Assembly (NCBI RefSeq): GCF_009618275.1 | Contig: NZ_WIAD01000006.1 | Span: 105,001-169,000, forward strand | Direction of reading: 5' to 3' | Length of the DNA stretch: 64,000 bases | Source: Roseimaritima sediminicola | GTDB taxonomy: Bacteria; Planctomycetota; Planctomycetia; Pirellulales; Pirellulaceae | Part shown: positions 42,722 through 51,995 of the stretch, piece by piece | Layout: the number at the start of each line of letters is the position of its first letter | Position numbering within the stretch: the first letter of the stretch is position 1 | Made by a program: the position numbers and the translations under genes | The notes under the pieces: model-generated | Told to the model about the DNA's origin: nothing | The model's database searches: none | Seen by the model: the letters and a program-made list of their open reading frames with translations, nothing else

Positions 42722-43681
42722 ATGACGGGAACCATTACACAACCGACGGCGCTGACCAAACGCCGATTCAAGTCGACCGCCTGGGCGAGTGTTTCCGAAC
42801 GCCTCGTCCTCGTGGGACTCGGCTCGTGCGCCGTGGCAACGTTGTTGATCACCGTCGGCATCCTGGTGATGTTGGTAACGCAGAGCTGGCATTTCTTCGC
42901 CAGCGAATACGTTGAGTTCGGCGAGTTCTTTAGCGGTGGGCGCTGGACAGCTTTGCAGGCGAAAGAGATCGAAGACGCTCGCTTCGGGATCTGGCCGTTG
43001 TTATCGGGAACGTTGCGGGTGACCGTGATCGCGATGGTGATCGCGTTGCCGCTGGGCTTGATGACCGCGATCTATCTGAGCGAATTTGCTTCGCGGCGGG
43101 TTCGCAGTCTTTTGAAACCGACATTGGAAGTCATTGCCGGAATCCCGACGGTCGTGCTGGGGTTCTTCGCGATATTGGTGATCAGTCCGGGGCTGCAGTG
43201 GATCAGCGGTGGTTCGTTCGACACCTTCAACGCCACCAGTGCTGGGATCGCCGTCGGCATCCTGTGTCTGCCGATGGTCTGCAGCCTGTCGGAGGACGCT
43301 TTGCAAGCGGTTCCGACGTCGCTGCGGGAAGGCGCCTACGGGCTGGGATGTACACCGTTTGAAACGGCTACCAAAGTCGTGGTGCCGGCGGCGCTTTCGG
43401 GCATCGTGTCGGCCTTTTTGCTGGCCTTCAGCCGAGCGATCGGCGAGACGATGGTCGTGGCCCTGGCGGCGGGAACGCGAGCCACAGCGACGCTGGACCC
43501 GCGTGAGCAGTCCCAGACGATGACCGGTTTTATCGTCGAGATGATCAAGAGCGAGAGCGAGTTCGGGACGGTGCAGTATTACAGCCTGTACGGCGTTGCG
43601 ATGGCGTTGTTCGTGATCACGTTTGCGATGACCGTCGTGGGACAAATGGTACGTCGGCGTTACCGGGAGTCCTATCAATGA
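42722..43681 (+). CDS. pstC: Phosphate ABC transporter permease
   Basis: The product is 319 residues. It has about six transmembrane helices and the EAA-type cytoplasmic loop EDALQAVPTSLREGAYGLGC. MTAIYLSEFA, IAGIPTVVLGFFAILV and AFSRAIGETMVVALAAG are typical of PstC. It forms the inner-membrane channel with PstA. Its stop overlaps the pstA start by 4 bp (ATGA), indicating translational coupling. Confidence 0.94.
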   Translation: MTGTITQPTALTKRRFKSTAWASVSERLVLVGLGSCAVATLLITVGILVMLVTQSWHFFASEYVEFGEFFSGGRWTALQAKEIEDARFGIWPLLSGTLRVTVIAMVIALPLGLMTAIYLSEFASRRVRSLLKPTLEVIAGIPTVVLGFFAILVISPGLQWISGGSFDTFNATSAGIAVGILCLPMVCSLSEDALQAVPTSLREGAYGLGCTPFETATKVVVPAALSGIVSAFLLAFSRAIGETMVVALAAGTRATATLDPREQSQTMTGFIVEMIKSESEFGTVQYYSLYGVAMALFVITFAMTVVGQMVRRRYRESYQ

Positions 43682-44973
43682 CGATGCCTGCCGCGCTGCA
43701 GCGAGATGATGCAAACGATCAAGCCGCCAAGGCTGGTCGTCGCAAATTAATCAGCCGCTGGTTCTACCTGTTGTGCATCGCGATTGCGATGCTGAGCGTG
43801 CTGGTCCTGGCGGTGCTGCTGATTTCGATTTCGGTTCAGGGCGGTTCGCGACTGTCGGTCGACCTGTTGACCAATGCGCACAGCGAATTGCATCCCGAGC
43901 AGGCCGGGATGTGGCCGGCGATTGTGGGGACGTTGTTTGTGTGCGGCGTGTGTGCCTTGGTTGCCCTGCCCCTGGGTGTTGGAACGGCCGTATTCCTGGA
44001 AGAGTTCAAGCCTCGCCGTCCGGAGCTGCGAGTTCTGCGGCGGTGGATCCCGCTGGGGCAGCGACGTTGGGACGGGGTCTGCACGGGCCTGTACAAGGCG
44101 ATGCGGGGCCTGCACGGATTTGTGCAATTGAATATCTCCAATCTGGCGGGCGTGCCGTCGATCGTCTACGGGCTGCTGGGCCTGTCCGTGTTCGTGTACA
44201 TGTTCAATGTGTTCGGGCAGATCACGGTCAACGAGTCGGCCGGTTTGGAGCTGGCGGGTGTGCGTCACTACTACCAAGTCTTGACCCTGCAGCGCGGCGA
44301 AGTCGTGTTGATACCGCAGCAGGATCTACAGCAGGCGACGATCACGGTGACCGAACCGGTTGAAGCGATGTTGCCTTCGGGCGAACGGGTCACGTTATCG
44401 CTGTGGAAACCGGGCACCGAGAAACCCACCGAACCGGAGCTGCGGCGACGGACGGTGCGCGAAGGGGCCACCGGCGGACGTTACTCGCAGAAAGATTGGT
44501 ACTACTTTCGGCTGCCCCTGGGCCGCAGTTTTCTAGCGGCCGGGCTGACCCTGGCGTTGGTGATCCTGCCGGTGGTGATCATCGCTTCGCAGGAGGCGCT
44601 TCGCGGCGTGCCTCCGTCGATGCGGGAAGCGTCGCTGGGGCTGGGCGCGACCACTTGGCAGACGACGCGGAATGTGTGCCTGCCGGCGGCCCTGCCCGGG
44701 ATCTTGACCGGATCGATCCTATCGATGGGCCGCGCGATCGGCGAAGCGGCGCCGATCCTGGTGGTGTTGGGCGCGGCGATCGCCAAGAACTCCGGGCCCC
44801 AACACTTGATGGACGACGCGGTGACGATGCCCGTCTTGATCTATAACTGGGCAGGACGCCAACAGCAGGTTTACCAGGAACTGGCGGCCGCCGCGATCAT
44901 CGTGTTGTTGGTGATCCTGTTGTTGGTCAATTCCCTGGCGATCTACCTGCGACAACGTCTCCGCCAAACCTAG
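43678..44973 (+). CDS. pstA: Phosphate ABC transporter permease with large insertions
   Basis: The product is 431 residues, against about 290 for standard PstA. The core is recognisable: VALPLGVGTAVFLEEF, NISNLAGVPSIVYGLLGLSV, the EAA loop QEALRGVPPSMREASLGLGA and SMGRAIGEAAPILVVLGAA. A basic insertion lies at about 115-145 (RRWIPLGQRRWDG). Residues about 181-278 form a second, beta-rich soluble domain (VRHYYQVLTLQRGEVVLIP, TITVTEPVEAMLPSGERVTL) between membrane helices, probably periplasmic. This is odd for a minimal transporter and parallels the insertion in the sugar permease at 19901. Confidence 0.92.
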   Translation: MTMPAALQRDDANDQAAKAGRRKLISRWFYLLCIAIAMLSVLVLAVLLISISVQGGSRLSVDLLTNAHSELHPEQAGMWPAIVGTLFVCGVCALVALPLGVGTAVFLEEFKPRRPELRVLRRWIPLGQRRWDGVCTGLYKAMRGLHGFVQLNISNLAGVPSIVYGLLGLSVFVYMFNVFGQITVNESAGLELAGVRHYYQVLTLQRGEVVLIPQQDLQQATITVTEPVEAMLPSGERVTLSLWKPGTEKPTEPELRRRTVREGATGGRYSQKDWYYFRLPLGRSFLAAGLTLALVILPVVIIASQEALRGVPPSMREASLGLGATTWQTTRNVCLPAALPGILTGSILSMGRAIGEAAPILVVLGAAIAKNSGPQHLMDDAVTMPVLIYNWAGRQQQVYQELAAAAIIVLLVILLLVNSLAIYLRQRLRQT

Positions 44974-44985
44974 TGCAGAACGCCC

Positions 44986-45864
44986 ATGAACCTTCAAGTC
45001 CGACCCATGGAACCCAAATCCAAGAACCGCCCGCCGGTGGTGGAGCGGCCGCTTGCCAGTAAGGACGCCAGTGAGTCCGCCCGGCCGGCGAGGCCGGCCC
45101 GCATCGAGATCAAAGACTTCGACGCCTGGTACGGGGATTTTCAGGCGATCCATGGGCTCTCGCTGGACGTGCCACGCCATCAGGTGACGGCGTTCATCGG
45201 GCCGAGCGGCTGCGGCAAGAGCACGCTGTTGAAGTGGTTGAACCGTATGAATGATGTGGTCGCCGGGGCCCACGCCCAGGGACATCTGGTGCTCAAAGGC
45301 GACGTCGGCGAGGACGACGTCGACCTGTTGGCGCGTTCCACCGACGTGGTCGCGCTGCGGCGGCGGATCGGCATCGTGTTCCAGAAACCCAATCCGTTTC
45401 CGAAGTCCATTTACCAGAATGTCGCGTTCGGCCCGCGACTGCACATGAACATTTCACGCCGCGAAACCGACGAACTGGTCGAATGGGCGCTGAAGAAAGC
45501 CGCCCTCTGGGACGAGGTCAAAGATCGACTGCACAAGAGCGCGCTGGGACTGAGCGGAGGGCAACAGCAACGCTTGTGCATCGCACGGGCGATCGCGACC
45601 GGTCCCAACATCCTGTTGATGGACGAACCCTGTTCGGCACTGGACCCGGCCAGTACGGCTCGCGTGGAAGATTTGATCTTCGAACTTCGCCAGCAGTACT
45701 CGATCGTGATCGTTACCCACAGCATGCAGCAAGCCTCCCGCGTCTCGGATCAAACCGCCTTTTTCTTTCAAGGCCGACTGATCGAGAGCGGGCCGACCGA
45801 ACAGATTTTTACCAGGCCACGCGAACAACAAACCGAAGATTACGTCTCGGGGAAATTTGGATAG
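44986..45864 (+). CDS. pstB: Phosphate ABC transporter ATP-binding protein
   Basis: The product is 292 residues. An extra N-terminal tail of about 35 residues precedes the ATPase core [18 protein letters not shown]. Walker A is GPSGCGKST, the Q-loop [13 protein letters not shown] and the signature [14 protein letters not shown]. Walker B is [12 protein letters not shown] and the H-loop [20 protein letters not shown] is typical of PstB. ATG 45007 could also be the start. It lies 12 bp after pstA and 6 bp before phoU. Confidence 0.95.
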   Translation: MNLQVRPMEPKSKNRPPVVERPLASKDASESARPARPARIEIKDFDAWYGDFQAIHGLSLDVPRHQVTAFIGPSGCGKSTLLKWLNRMNDVVAGAHAQGHLVLKGDVGEDDVDLLARSTDVVALRRRIGIVFQKPNPFPKSIYQNVAFGPRLHMNISRRETDELVEWALKKAALWDEVKDRLHKSALGLSGGQQQRLCIARAIATGPNILLMDEPCSALDPASTARVEDLIFELRQQYSIVIVTHSMQQASRVSDQTAFFFQGRLIESGPTEQIFTRPREQQTEDYVSGKFG

Positions 45865-45870
45865 CATCCG

Positions 45871-46563
45871 ATGACAAAACACTTTCAACGAGACATGGAG
45901 CGATTGCACGGTTCGGTCCTGGCCTTGTCGTCACGCGTGGAAGCCATGATCGACAAGGCCATGTTGGCCCTGTGCGATCGGCGGATGGACCTGGCGGCGG
46001 AAGTCGCCGACGAGGATTACGACGTCGACCAGGAAGAGATTCGCATCGAAGAAGAATGCCTGAAGATGCTGGCCCTGCACCAACCGGTTGCCGCGGACCT
46101 GCGCCGGATCGCGGCAGTCCTGAAGATCAATAACGACCTGGAACGCATCGCCGACCTCGCGGTTAATATCTGCGAACGCTCGCAAGGCTTCGTTCCCTTC
46201 CGGGAATTCGACGCTCCGCCACGCTTGCAAGAGATGAGTGCGGCCGCCGTAAGGATGCTGCGGGACGCGCTGGATTGTTTTGTCAAACTGGATGCGTCGA
46301 TGGCTCGGCAGATTCGGCTGCGCGACAAAGAGGTGAACGAACACAACGTAGCGATCATCGAAATCCTGCAGGACATGATGATGCAGGACAGCCGCTTGGT
46401 CGTGCCTGCGGTGCACTGCTTGTCCGCCTCACGCCACCTGGAACGCATCGCCGATCTGGCGACCAATATCGCCGAGGACGTGATCTACCTGGTGGAAGGG
46501 GAGATCGTGCGGCATCAACATGAGACCATCGAGGGGACGCCGGTGTCCGGAGGGAAGCATTGA
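45871..46563 (+). CDS. phoU: Phosphate signalling regulator
   Basis: The product is 230 residues, an all-helical protein with two PhoU repeats carrying the paired motifs NNDLERIADLAVNICERS and HLERIADLATNIAEDV, whose acidic residues bind metal clusters. It restrains PhoR and PstSCAB when phosphate is ample. It overlaps phoB by 4 bp, consistent with a single transcript. Confidence 0.95.
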   Translation: MTKHFQRDMERLHGSVLALSSRVEAMIDKAMLALCDRRMDLAAEVADEDYDVDQEEIRIEEECLKMLALHQPVAADLRRIAAVLKINNDLERIADLAVNICERSQGFVPFREFDAPPRLQEMSAAAVRMLRDALDCFVKLDASMARQIRLRDKEVNEHNVAIIEILQDMMMQDSRLVVPAVHCLSASRHLERIADLATNIAEDVIYLVEGEIVRHQHETIEGTPVSGGKH

Positions 46564-47255
46564 TCATGGCCAAAGCGTCCGTATTAATTGTCGAGGATGA
46601 TCGCTCGATCGCCGATGTGATCTCCTACAACTTGCGCCAGCAAGGGTACGAGGTTTTTCTCGCCAGTGACGGCGAAGACGGCATCGCCCAGGCCAAGCAC
46701 CGGCGGCCCGACGTCGTGATCCTGGACCTGATGCTGCCGGTGATCGATGGCTTGGACGTGTGTCGCAGTCTGAAAGCCGACAAGGAAACTCGCAAGATCC
46801 GCATCCTGATGCTGACGGCAAAGTCTGAGGAGTCCGACCAGTTGATCGGTTTCTCGCTGGGCGCCGACGATTATGTGACCAAGCCGTTCAGCGTGAAGGT
46901 CTTGCTGCAGCGGGTAAAATCGCTGTGCCGCCGCGACCAGCCGGACAGCGACGACGGCGTGATTCGGGCGCACGGTGTGGTGATCGATCCGGTGCGGTTC
47001 AAAGTGACGGTCGACGACACCCCATTGCAGTTGACGCGCAGCGAGTTTCGGTTGCTGGAAACGCTGGCCGGTTCGCCCGGCCGCGTGTTCGTCCGCAGCG
47101 AGTTGCTCGACGCGGTACTCGGCGACGGCACGGTCGTGATGGAGCGGACGGTCGACGTGCACATCCGCGCCATCCGACGGAAGCTGGACGAGAAGGCTCA
47201 CCTGGTCGAAACCGTCCGCGGCGTCGGCTACCGTTTCTGCGAAACGGCGTCGTAG
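46560..47255 (+). CDS. phoB: Phosphate-regulon response regulator (OmpR/PhoB family)
   Basis: The product is 231 residues. The receiver domain has acidic pocket VEDD, phosphoacceptor D56 in VVILDLMLPVIDG, MLTAKSEE, and DDYVTKPFSV. The winged-helix Trans_reg_C domain has LTRSEFRLLETLAGSPGRVF, the recognition region TVDVHIRAIRRKLDEK and VRGVGYRF. ATG 46560 gives a 4-bp overlap with phoU; ATG 46566 (MAKASVLIV) is an alternative. It is transcribed as the last gene of the Pho locus. Its TAG stop is followed directly by TTGTTGGTTGATG. Confidence 0.93.
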   Translation: MIMAKASVLIVEDDRSIADVISYNLRQQGYEVFLASDGEDGIAQAKHRRPDVVILDLMLPVIDGLDVCRSLKADKETRKIRILMLTAKSEESDQLIGFSLGADDYVTKPFSVKVLLQRVKSLCRRDQPDSDDGVIRAHGVVIDPVRFKVTVDDTPLQLTRSEFRLLETLAGSPGRVFVRSELLDAVLGDGTVVMERTVDVHIRAIRRKLDEKAHLVETVRGVGYRFCETAS

Positions 47256-47345
47256 TTGTTGGTTGATGGGATGCGAGAACAACTTACTCCCGCATAGGCG
47301 CTGGAGTCCAGGCTTTAGCCGCCCGCGCCCCTTCACTCGAATCGC

Positions 47346-48575
47346 CTAAGCCGCGCGCAGGACCAACAGGGCGAGTTCCGGCGGGCAGCGGAGCCGCATC
47401 AGGTGCACGCCGCTGACGCCGCGGCTGACGTGCATCGTGGTCGGCGCCAGGTAGAACTCGCCGGACGCAAAGCGGCTGCCGTGACGGCTGGGCGAGAGGA
47501 TGGGCCCGAGGATCGGCAGTCGGCCCTGGCCGCCGTGGGTGTGGCCGGCCAGCATCAGTTCCACGCCGCTGCGCCGCGCCCAGTGGATGCAGTCCGGCGA
47601 ATGGCACAGAGCCAGTCGAAAGTCCGCCGGAGCGGCGTCACCGCCCTGCCCCGCCGGGCCGTCGCTGGTTTCCGGGGCTCCCCTGGCCAGGTCCGGTGGA
47701 GCGGGAAACCAGGGAGCTTCGTTGCCGGTCAGGTCCACTGATACGCCTCGCAAGATTTTGCGGATCGTTCGTGAGCCGGCGTCGCGCCAGCCGATGCGGG
47801 TCATCGCGGCGCGAATCTGTTCGGGATCGGCCACGCGCGTGTCGTGGTTGCCCAGTACGAAATAGCAACCCTCTGCCGCCCGCGCGGACTGGAAACAGGG
47901 AGCAAGCCAATCGATGCAGCGGTCGACGTCGACGATGTCGCCGGTCAGAGCCATCAAATCGGGGTTCCACGCCGTCGCTCGTTCGACGACGTACCGGTAG
48001 TAATCCGGAGCGATGTGGCCGGTTAGGTGGATATCGGACAGGTGAGCTATTCTCAAACCGTCCAGGCGTGGCGGCAGACCCGCGACCGGTAACTGCTTCT
48101 CCTCGATGGCCAGATCGAGGATCTGATTAAAGGGCAACCGAGATTGCCAGCGGCACTTGGGCGTCAGCGCTAGCGGTTGGTCGGTTTGCCGAGCGACCCG
48201 CGCGTACTCCGCCGACTTGTCGACCCGCAGGTGTTGGAAGCCGAAGATCGGACGCGTCCACAGCCAAGCGATGCCGGGATAGATCCAGGTGGCCAGGCAC
48301 AGCAGCGTGTAGGCGCGCAGGCCAGCGGGCATTGCCAGCCAGGGCGGTTCGGCAAACAACGCGCGGACCAAAAAGTCGTCATACAACGCGGCGATCACCA
48401 GCGGCGTCACCAAACACATAACCAGGAACACCCACACCAGTCGCTTGATGCGGCGGCGAGGGATGCCCAGTGAATTCAGGCGGTTGTAGATCGCCAAGTA
48501 CAACCCGAAATGGCCGACGACCGCGGCCGCCAGGTAGGGCCACCAGAACCAAGAGGACAGCGATCCAGAGAACAC
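47346..48575 (-). CDS. Membrane metallophosphoesterase (YkuE-like)
   Basis: The product is 409 residues. Three to four N-terminal transmembrane helices precede a calcineurin-like phosphoesterase domain from about residue 170: HLSDIHLTGH (metal Asp/His), MALTGDIVDVD, FVLGNHDTR (Asn/His) and LAGHTHGGQGRLP, the last being typical of YkuE-like enzymes. The family includes UDP-diacylglucosamine- or cyclic-nucleotide-type hydrolases; the substrate here is unknown. It sits immediately after sixA on the same strand (15 bp), probably co-transcribed. A compact planctomycete-type repeat at about 47292-47330 follows its end. Confidence 0.88.
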   Translation of the reverse strand: MFSGSLSSWFWWPYLAAAVVGHFGLYLAIYNRLNSLGIPRRRIKRLVWVFLVMCLVTPLVIAALYDDFLVRALFAEPPWLAMPAGLRAYTLLCLATWIYPGIAWLWTRPIFGFQHLRVDKSAEYARVARQTDQPLALTPKCRWQSRLPFNQILDLAIEEKQLPVAGLPPRLDGLRIAHLSDIHLTGHIAPDYYRYVVERATAWNPDLMALTGDIVDVDRCIDWLAPCFQSARAAEGCYFVLGNHDTRVADPEQIRAAMTRIGWRDAGSRTIRKILRGVSVDLTGNEAPWFPAPPDLARGAPETSDGPAGQGGDAAPADFRLALCHSPDCIHWARRSGVELMLAGHTHGGQGRLPILGPILSPSRHGSRFASGEFYLAPTTMHVSRGVSGVHLMRLRCPPELALLVLRAA

Positions 48576-48590
48576 GTTTGCCGACTCCCT

Positions 48591-49082
48591 TTAAAGCTCT
48601 TTGGGACGCTGCACCGCCAGCAGGCGGTGACCGCCATCGACGTCCAGGTTCGACCAGGCGTCCAGCTGCATCTCAAACACGGCGACCGCGGCCGTAGGAA
48701 ACGGCTGATAGGTTCGCGTCAATCGCTGGACCACGGCTTCCAGACCCGGATTATGAGCCAGCACCATCAACGTGTCGGCGCTGCCGCCTTCGCTGCAAAC
48801 ACTGTTCAGCAAGCGTTCCGGCGCGGCCAGGTACAGCTCGTCGCGGTACTGTGCGTCGACGTCCTGCGACCACCGGGCCGCCATCCGCTGGAGCGTCTCG
48901 CGGGTGCGGACGGCCGAGGAACAGAGCACGCGCTGCGGGACGTAGCCGTGTTGCTCCAGCCAGTCGGCCATGTGGTCCGCGGCACCGCGACCGCGCCGAT
49001 TCAACGGCCGGTCGTGGTCGCCGGCCTGGGGCGCGTCCCAGTCGCTCTTGGCATGTCGCATGAAGATCAGGTGTTTGGTCAT
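48591..49082 (-). CDS. sixA: Phosphohistidine phosphatase SixA-like
   Basis: The product is 163 residues, a histidine phosphatase superfamily member. The catalytic RHA signature is LIFMRHAKSDW near the N-terminus. The second-His region has LMVLAHNPGLEAVVQ and the substrate-loop Arg in CSSAVRTRETLQR. SixA removes phosphate from histidine-phosphotransfer domains; in this gene-rich signalling window a link to the hybrid kinase is possible but unproven. It is divergent from the PQQ-like gene, 95 bp apart. Confidence 0.9.
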   Translation of the reverse strand: MTKHLIFMRHAKSDWDAPQAGDHDRPLNRRGRGAADHMADWLEQHGYVPQRVLCSSAVRTRETLQRMAARWSQDVDAQYRDELYLAAPERLLNSVCSEGGSADTLMVLAHNPGLEAVVQRLTRTYQPFPTAAVAVFEMQLDAWSNLDVDGGHRLLAVQRPKEL

Positions 49083-49177
49083 GATTGAGCAGTGTCGCCG
49101 ATTCGGCCGCGTTATACTAGGCTGTGTCCGCTGGGACGCTTTCTCCCCTCGCCCCGTCCACCGGGAGTGCTTAAGAC

Positions 49178-50542
49178 ATGCTGGGTTTGCTGGTTTTGCG
49201 ACTGCGTTTTGCGACAGGTGTGCTGCTGTTCGGCCTGGGGCTACAGACGCTCTCTCCGGCCGTGCTGGCCGCCGACGACTGGCCGCAGTGGATGGGCCCG
49301 ACTCGCGACGGCGTGTACCGAGAGGACGGACTGATTCGTTCGATCCCAGCCGACGGACTGCCCATCAAATGGCGCGTGCCGATCGCAGCCGGTTACGCCG
49401 GTCCCGCGGTTCAGGGTGACCGTGTGTTCGTGGCGGATTATTTGCGGCGGTCGGGCGAGGTGGTCAATGATCCCGGGCAACGGGCGGAACTGCAAGGACA
49501 GGAACGCGTGCACTGTCTGGATGCCAAGACCGGCGAAACGTTGTGGCAACATGCCTACGAACGCCCCTACAGCATCTCCTATCCCAACGGCCCGCGTTGT
49601 ACGCCCACGGTGGACGAGGACCGCGTGTATTTTCTGGGCAGCGAAGGCGACCTGCTGTGTTTGCAAGTCGACGATGGGCAAGTTGTCTGGCAACGCAGCT
49701 TTACCAAAGATTTCGGGGCGCCGGTGCCGATCTGGGGATTCGCTTCGCATCCGTTGGTCGAAGGCGATCTGTTGATCTGCATGGTGGGCGGCGAGGGGCA
49801 GACCGTAGTGGCCTTTGACAAACACACCGGCGAAGTCCGCTGGAAAGGGCTGGATGCGAGCGAAGTCGGGTATTGTCCACCGGTCATCGTCGAAGCCGGC
49901 GGAGTACGCCAACTGGTGGTCTGGCACGCCGACGCCCTGGTCAGTTTAAATCCTGCCGATGGCCAGCCCTACTGGAGCGTCGACCTGAAACCCAGTTACG
50001 GGATGTCGGTTTCGCGGCCCCAGCGTGAAGGCGATCGGCTGTACGCCAGCGGTATCCACAGCACGTCGGTGATGCTGCAATTAAAACAGGACGAACCCGA
50101 CGTGACCGAACTGTGGCGGGGTGAACGCAACCACGCGGTGTATACCTGTAACAGCACGCCGCTGATGGACGGTGGCGTGATCTTCGGCGCGGATTGCCAC
50201 AAGGGGTCCTTGATCGCTGCCGACGTCCAGACCGGCAAGCGGTTGTGGGATACGTTCCAGTTCACCCAGCCCGAGCAGCGCCGCTTCGTCAAACAGGGCA
50301 CGGTCTTCCTAACGCGGTTGGCCGGCACCGATCGTTACCTGTTGTTCAGCGAAACGGGCGATCTGATTTTGGCGACGTTGACCGCCGACGGCTATGAAGA
50401 GCACGGCCGGTTCCACGTTGTCGAACCGACCAACACGGCGATGGGCCGTCAGGTCGTGTGGAGTCATCCCGCCTATGCCGGCCGCACGGCGTTCATTCGT
50501 AACGACAAAGAGATCGTCGCGGTGGATCTAGCTAGGCGATAA
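49178..50542 (+). CDS. Secreted PQQ-like beta-propeller protein
   Basis: The product is 454 residues. The signal peptide ([17 protein letters not shown]) is followed by [17 protein letters not shown], the usual opening of planctomycete outer-membrane BamB/PQQ-like propellers. Repeated blades follow: [49 protein letters not shown] and [15 protein letters not shown]. There is no quinone-binding evidence, so a scaffold or dehydrogenase role is undecided. Its 3' end overlaps that of the convergent DUF1501 gene by 11 bp. Confidence 0.88.
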   Translation: MLGLLVLRLRFATGVLLFGLGLQTLSPAVLAADDWPQWMGPTRDGVYREDGLIRSIPADGLPIKWRVPIAAGYAGPAVQGDRVFVADYLRRSGEVVNDPGQRAELQGQERVHCLDAKTGETLWQHAYERPYSISYPNGPRCTPTVDEDRVYFLGSEGDLLCLQVDDGQVVWQRSFTKDFGAPVPIWGFASHPLVEGDLLICMVGGEGQTVVAFDKHTGEVRWKGLDASEVGYCPPVIVEAGGVRQLVVWHADALVSLNPADGQPYWSVDLKPSYGMSVSRPQREGDRLYASGIHSTSVMLQLKQDEPDVTELWRGERNHAVYTCNSTPLMDGGVIFGADCHKGSLIAADVQTGKRLWDTFQFTQPEQRRFVKQGTVFLTRLAGTDRYLLFSETGDLILATLTADGYEEHGRFHVVEPTNTAMGRQVVWSHPAYAGRTAFIRNDKEIVAVDLARR

Positions 50543-51983
50543 TGTCGGTGATCGGGTGGCCGAAGTCTCGCTCCAAGCGTTTGTGGCCGGGCACTTCCAG
50601 GCGTTGCGGCTGGAGGCCCAGTTGGTGGAGGATCGTGGCGTGCACGTCGGTCACGTAGTGGGGTTGTTCGACGGCGTGGAAACCGATTTCGTCGGTCGCC
50701 CCGTGCACGACGCCTCCCTTCAAACCACCGCCGGCCATCCAGACGCTGAAGCCGAAGGGATGGTGGTCGCGGCCGTCGGCTCCCTGCGATCCCGGCGTCC
50801 GTCCGAACTCGGTTGCGAATACGACCAGAGTTTCGTCCAGCATGCCGCGCTGTTTTAAATCCTGCAGCAGCCCGGCGATCGGCCGGTCGACCTGTCCGGC
50901 CAGTTTCGAATGCATCGCCTTTAACTTGGAGTGTTGGTCCCAGGCCCCGGCCGCACCGCCACCGTGCTGGATCTGAATAAATCGGACGCCCTGCTCGGCA
51001 AAGCGGCGGGCGGCCAATAGTTGTTGGCCAAAGTCCTTGGTTTCCGGCTGGTCCAAGCCGTACAACTTGTGCGTCGCTTCGGTCTCGCCAGAAAAGTCGA
51101 TGATGCCGGGCACGGCCGTCTGCATCCGGTAGGCCAGTTCGTAGGACTTAGTCCGGGCCGACAGCGTGGCATCGCCCGGGTACTGCTGGGCCGTCAAGTG
51201 ATTCAGCCGCTGTACCAGGTCGAAGCTGAGGCGTTGCTCGGCGGGCGTGATGTCGCCTTCGGGCGTGGCATAGTCCAGCGGATTCTGCGGATCGACCTTC
51301 AGCGGCACGGCATCATAGGCGGGCCCCAGGTAGTGGCCATCGCGGCGATCGAAGAACCGCGGTCCCATGCTGATGAACTGCGGCAGGTTTTCGTTCAAGG
51401 TGCCCAGACCCCAATTCACCCAGGCACCGATCGTCGGCACGCGGGGTTCGAGCATGTGGCGGCCGGAGTGGAACTGGACCTGGGCCCCGTGGTTGTCGTC
51501 GGTCGTCCACATCGAACGGATCACGGCCAAATCGTCGACGACCGAACCGATGTGCGGGAACCAGTCGCTGACCTCGATACCGCTCTGACCGTGTTTGCGA
51601 AATCCGACCTGCAAGGGGTACAGCTTGTTTCGTTGTTGACCGTTGGCATCGTTAACGACCACGACGCGAACGTTCTTCAGCCGTTCCGGATCATTGACGT
51701 GGGCGAAGGGCGTTTCCGAGATCGACTTGCCGGCCAACCGATTCAGCATCGGCTTGGGGTCAAAGCTTTCCATGTGGCTGACCCCGCCCCGCATGAACAG
51801 CCAGATCACGTTCTTGGCTCGCGGCGCAAAATGAGGCTGGCCGCTGGGCGGTTGCCAGAGCGAGTCTGGTCTGCCAGCGGCCAGGTCGTTGTGCAGCATC
51901 GTTCCCAATGCCAACGAACCGAAACCCAACGCTCCCCCGAGAAACGCTCGGCGGTCCTGGCGATGATTCTGGGGCATGGTCAT
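50532..51983 (-). CDS. DUF1501 sulfatase-like protein, Tat-exported
   Basis: The product is 483 residues. A twin-arginine leader ([20 protein letters not shown]) targets it to the periplasm. The body belongs to DUF1501, a planctomycete-abundant alkaline-phosphatase/sulfatase-fold family ([78 protein letters not shown]). In these genomes it is nearly always paired with a DUF1549/DUF1553 protein, as here 12 bp upstream. The reaction is not established. Confidence 0.92.
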   Translation of the reverse strand: MTMPQNHRQDRRAFLGGALGFGSLALGTMLHNDLAAGRPDSLWQPPSGQPHFAPRAKNVIWLFMRGGVSHMESFDPKPMLNRLAGKSISETPFAHVNDPERLKNVRVVVVNDANGQQRNKLYPLQVGFRKHGQSGIEVSDWFPHIGSVVDDLAVIRSMWTTDDNHGAQVQFHSGRHMLEPRVPTIGAWVNWGLGTLNENLPQFISMGPRFFDRRDGHYLGPAYDAVPLKVDPQNPLDYATPEGDITPAEQRLSFDLVQRLNHLTAQQYPGDATLSARTKSYELAYRMQTAVPGIIDFSGETEATHKLYGLDQPETKDFGQQLLAARRFAEQGVRFIQIQHGGGAAGAWDQHSKLKAMHSKLAGQVDRPIAGLLQDLKQRGMLDETLVVFATEFGRTPGSQGADGRDHHPFGFSVWMAGGGLKGGVVHGATDEIGFHAVEQPHYVTDVHATILHQLGLQPQRLEVPGHKRLERDFGHPITDIIA

Positions 51984-51995
51984 GGGCGTGTCTCT

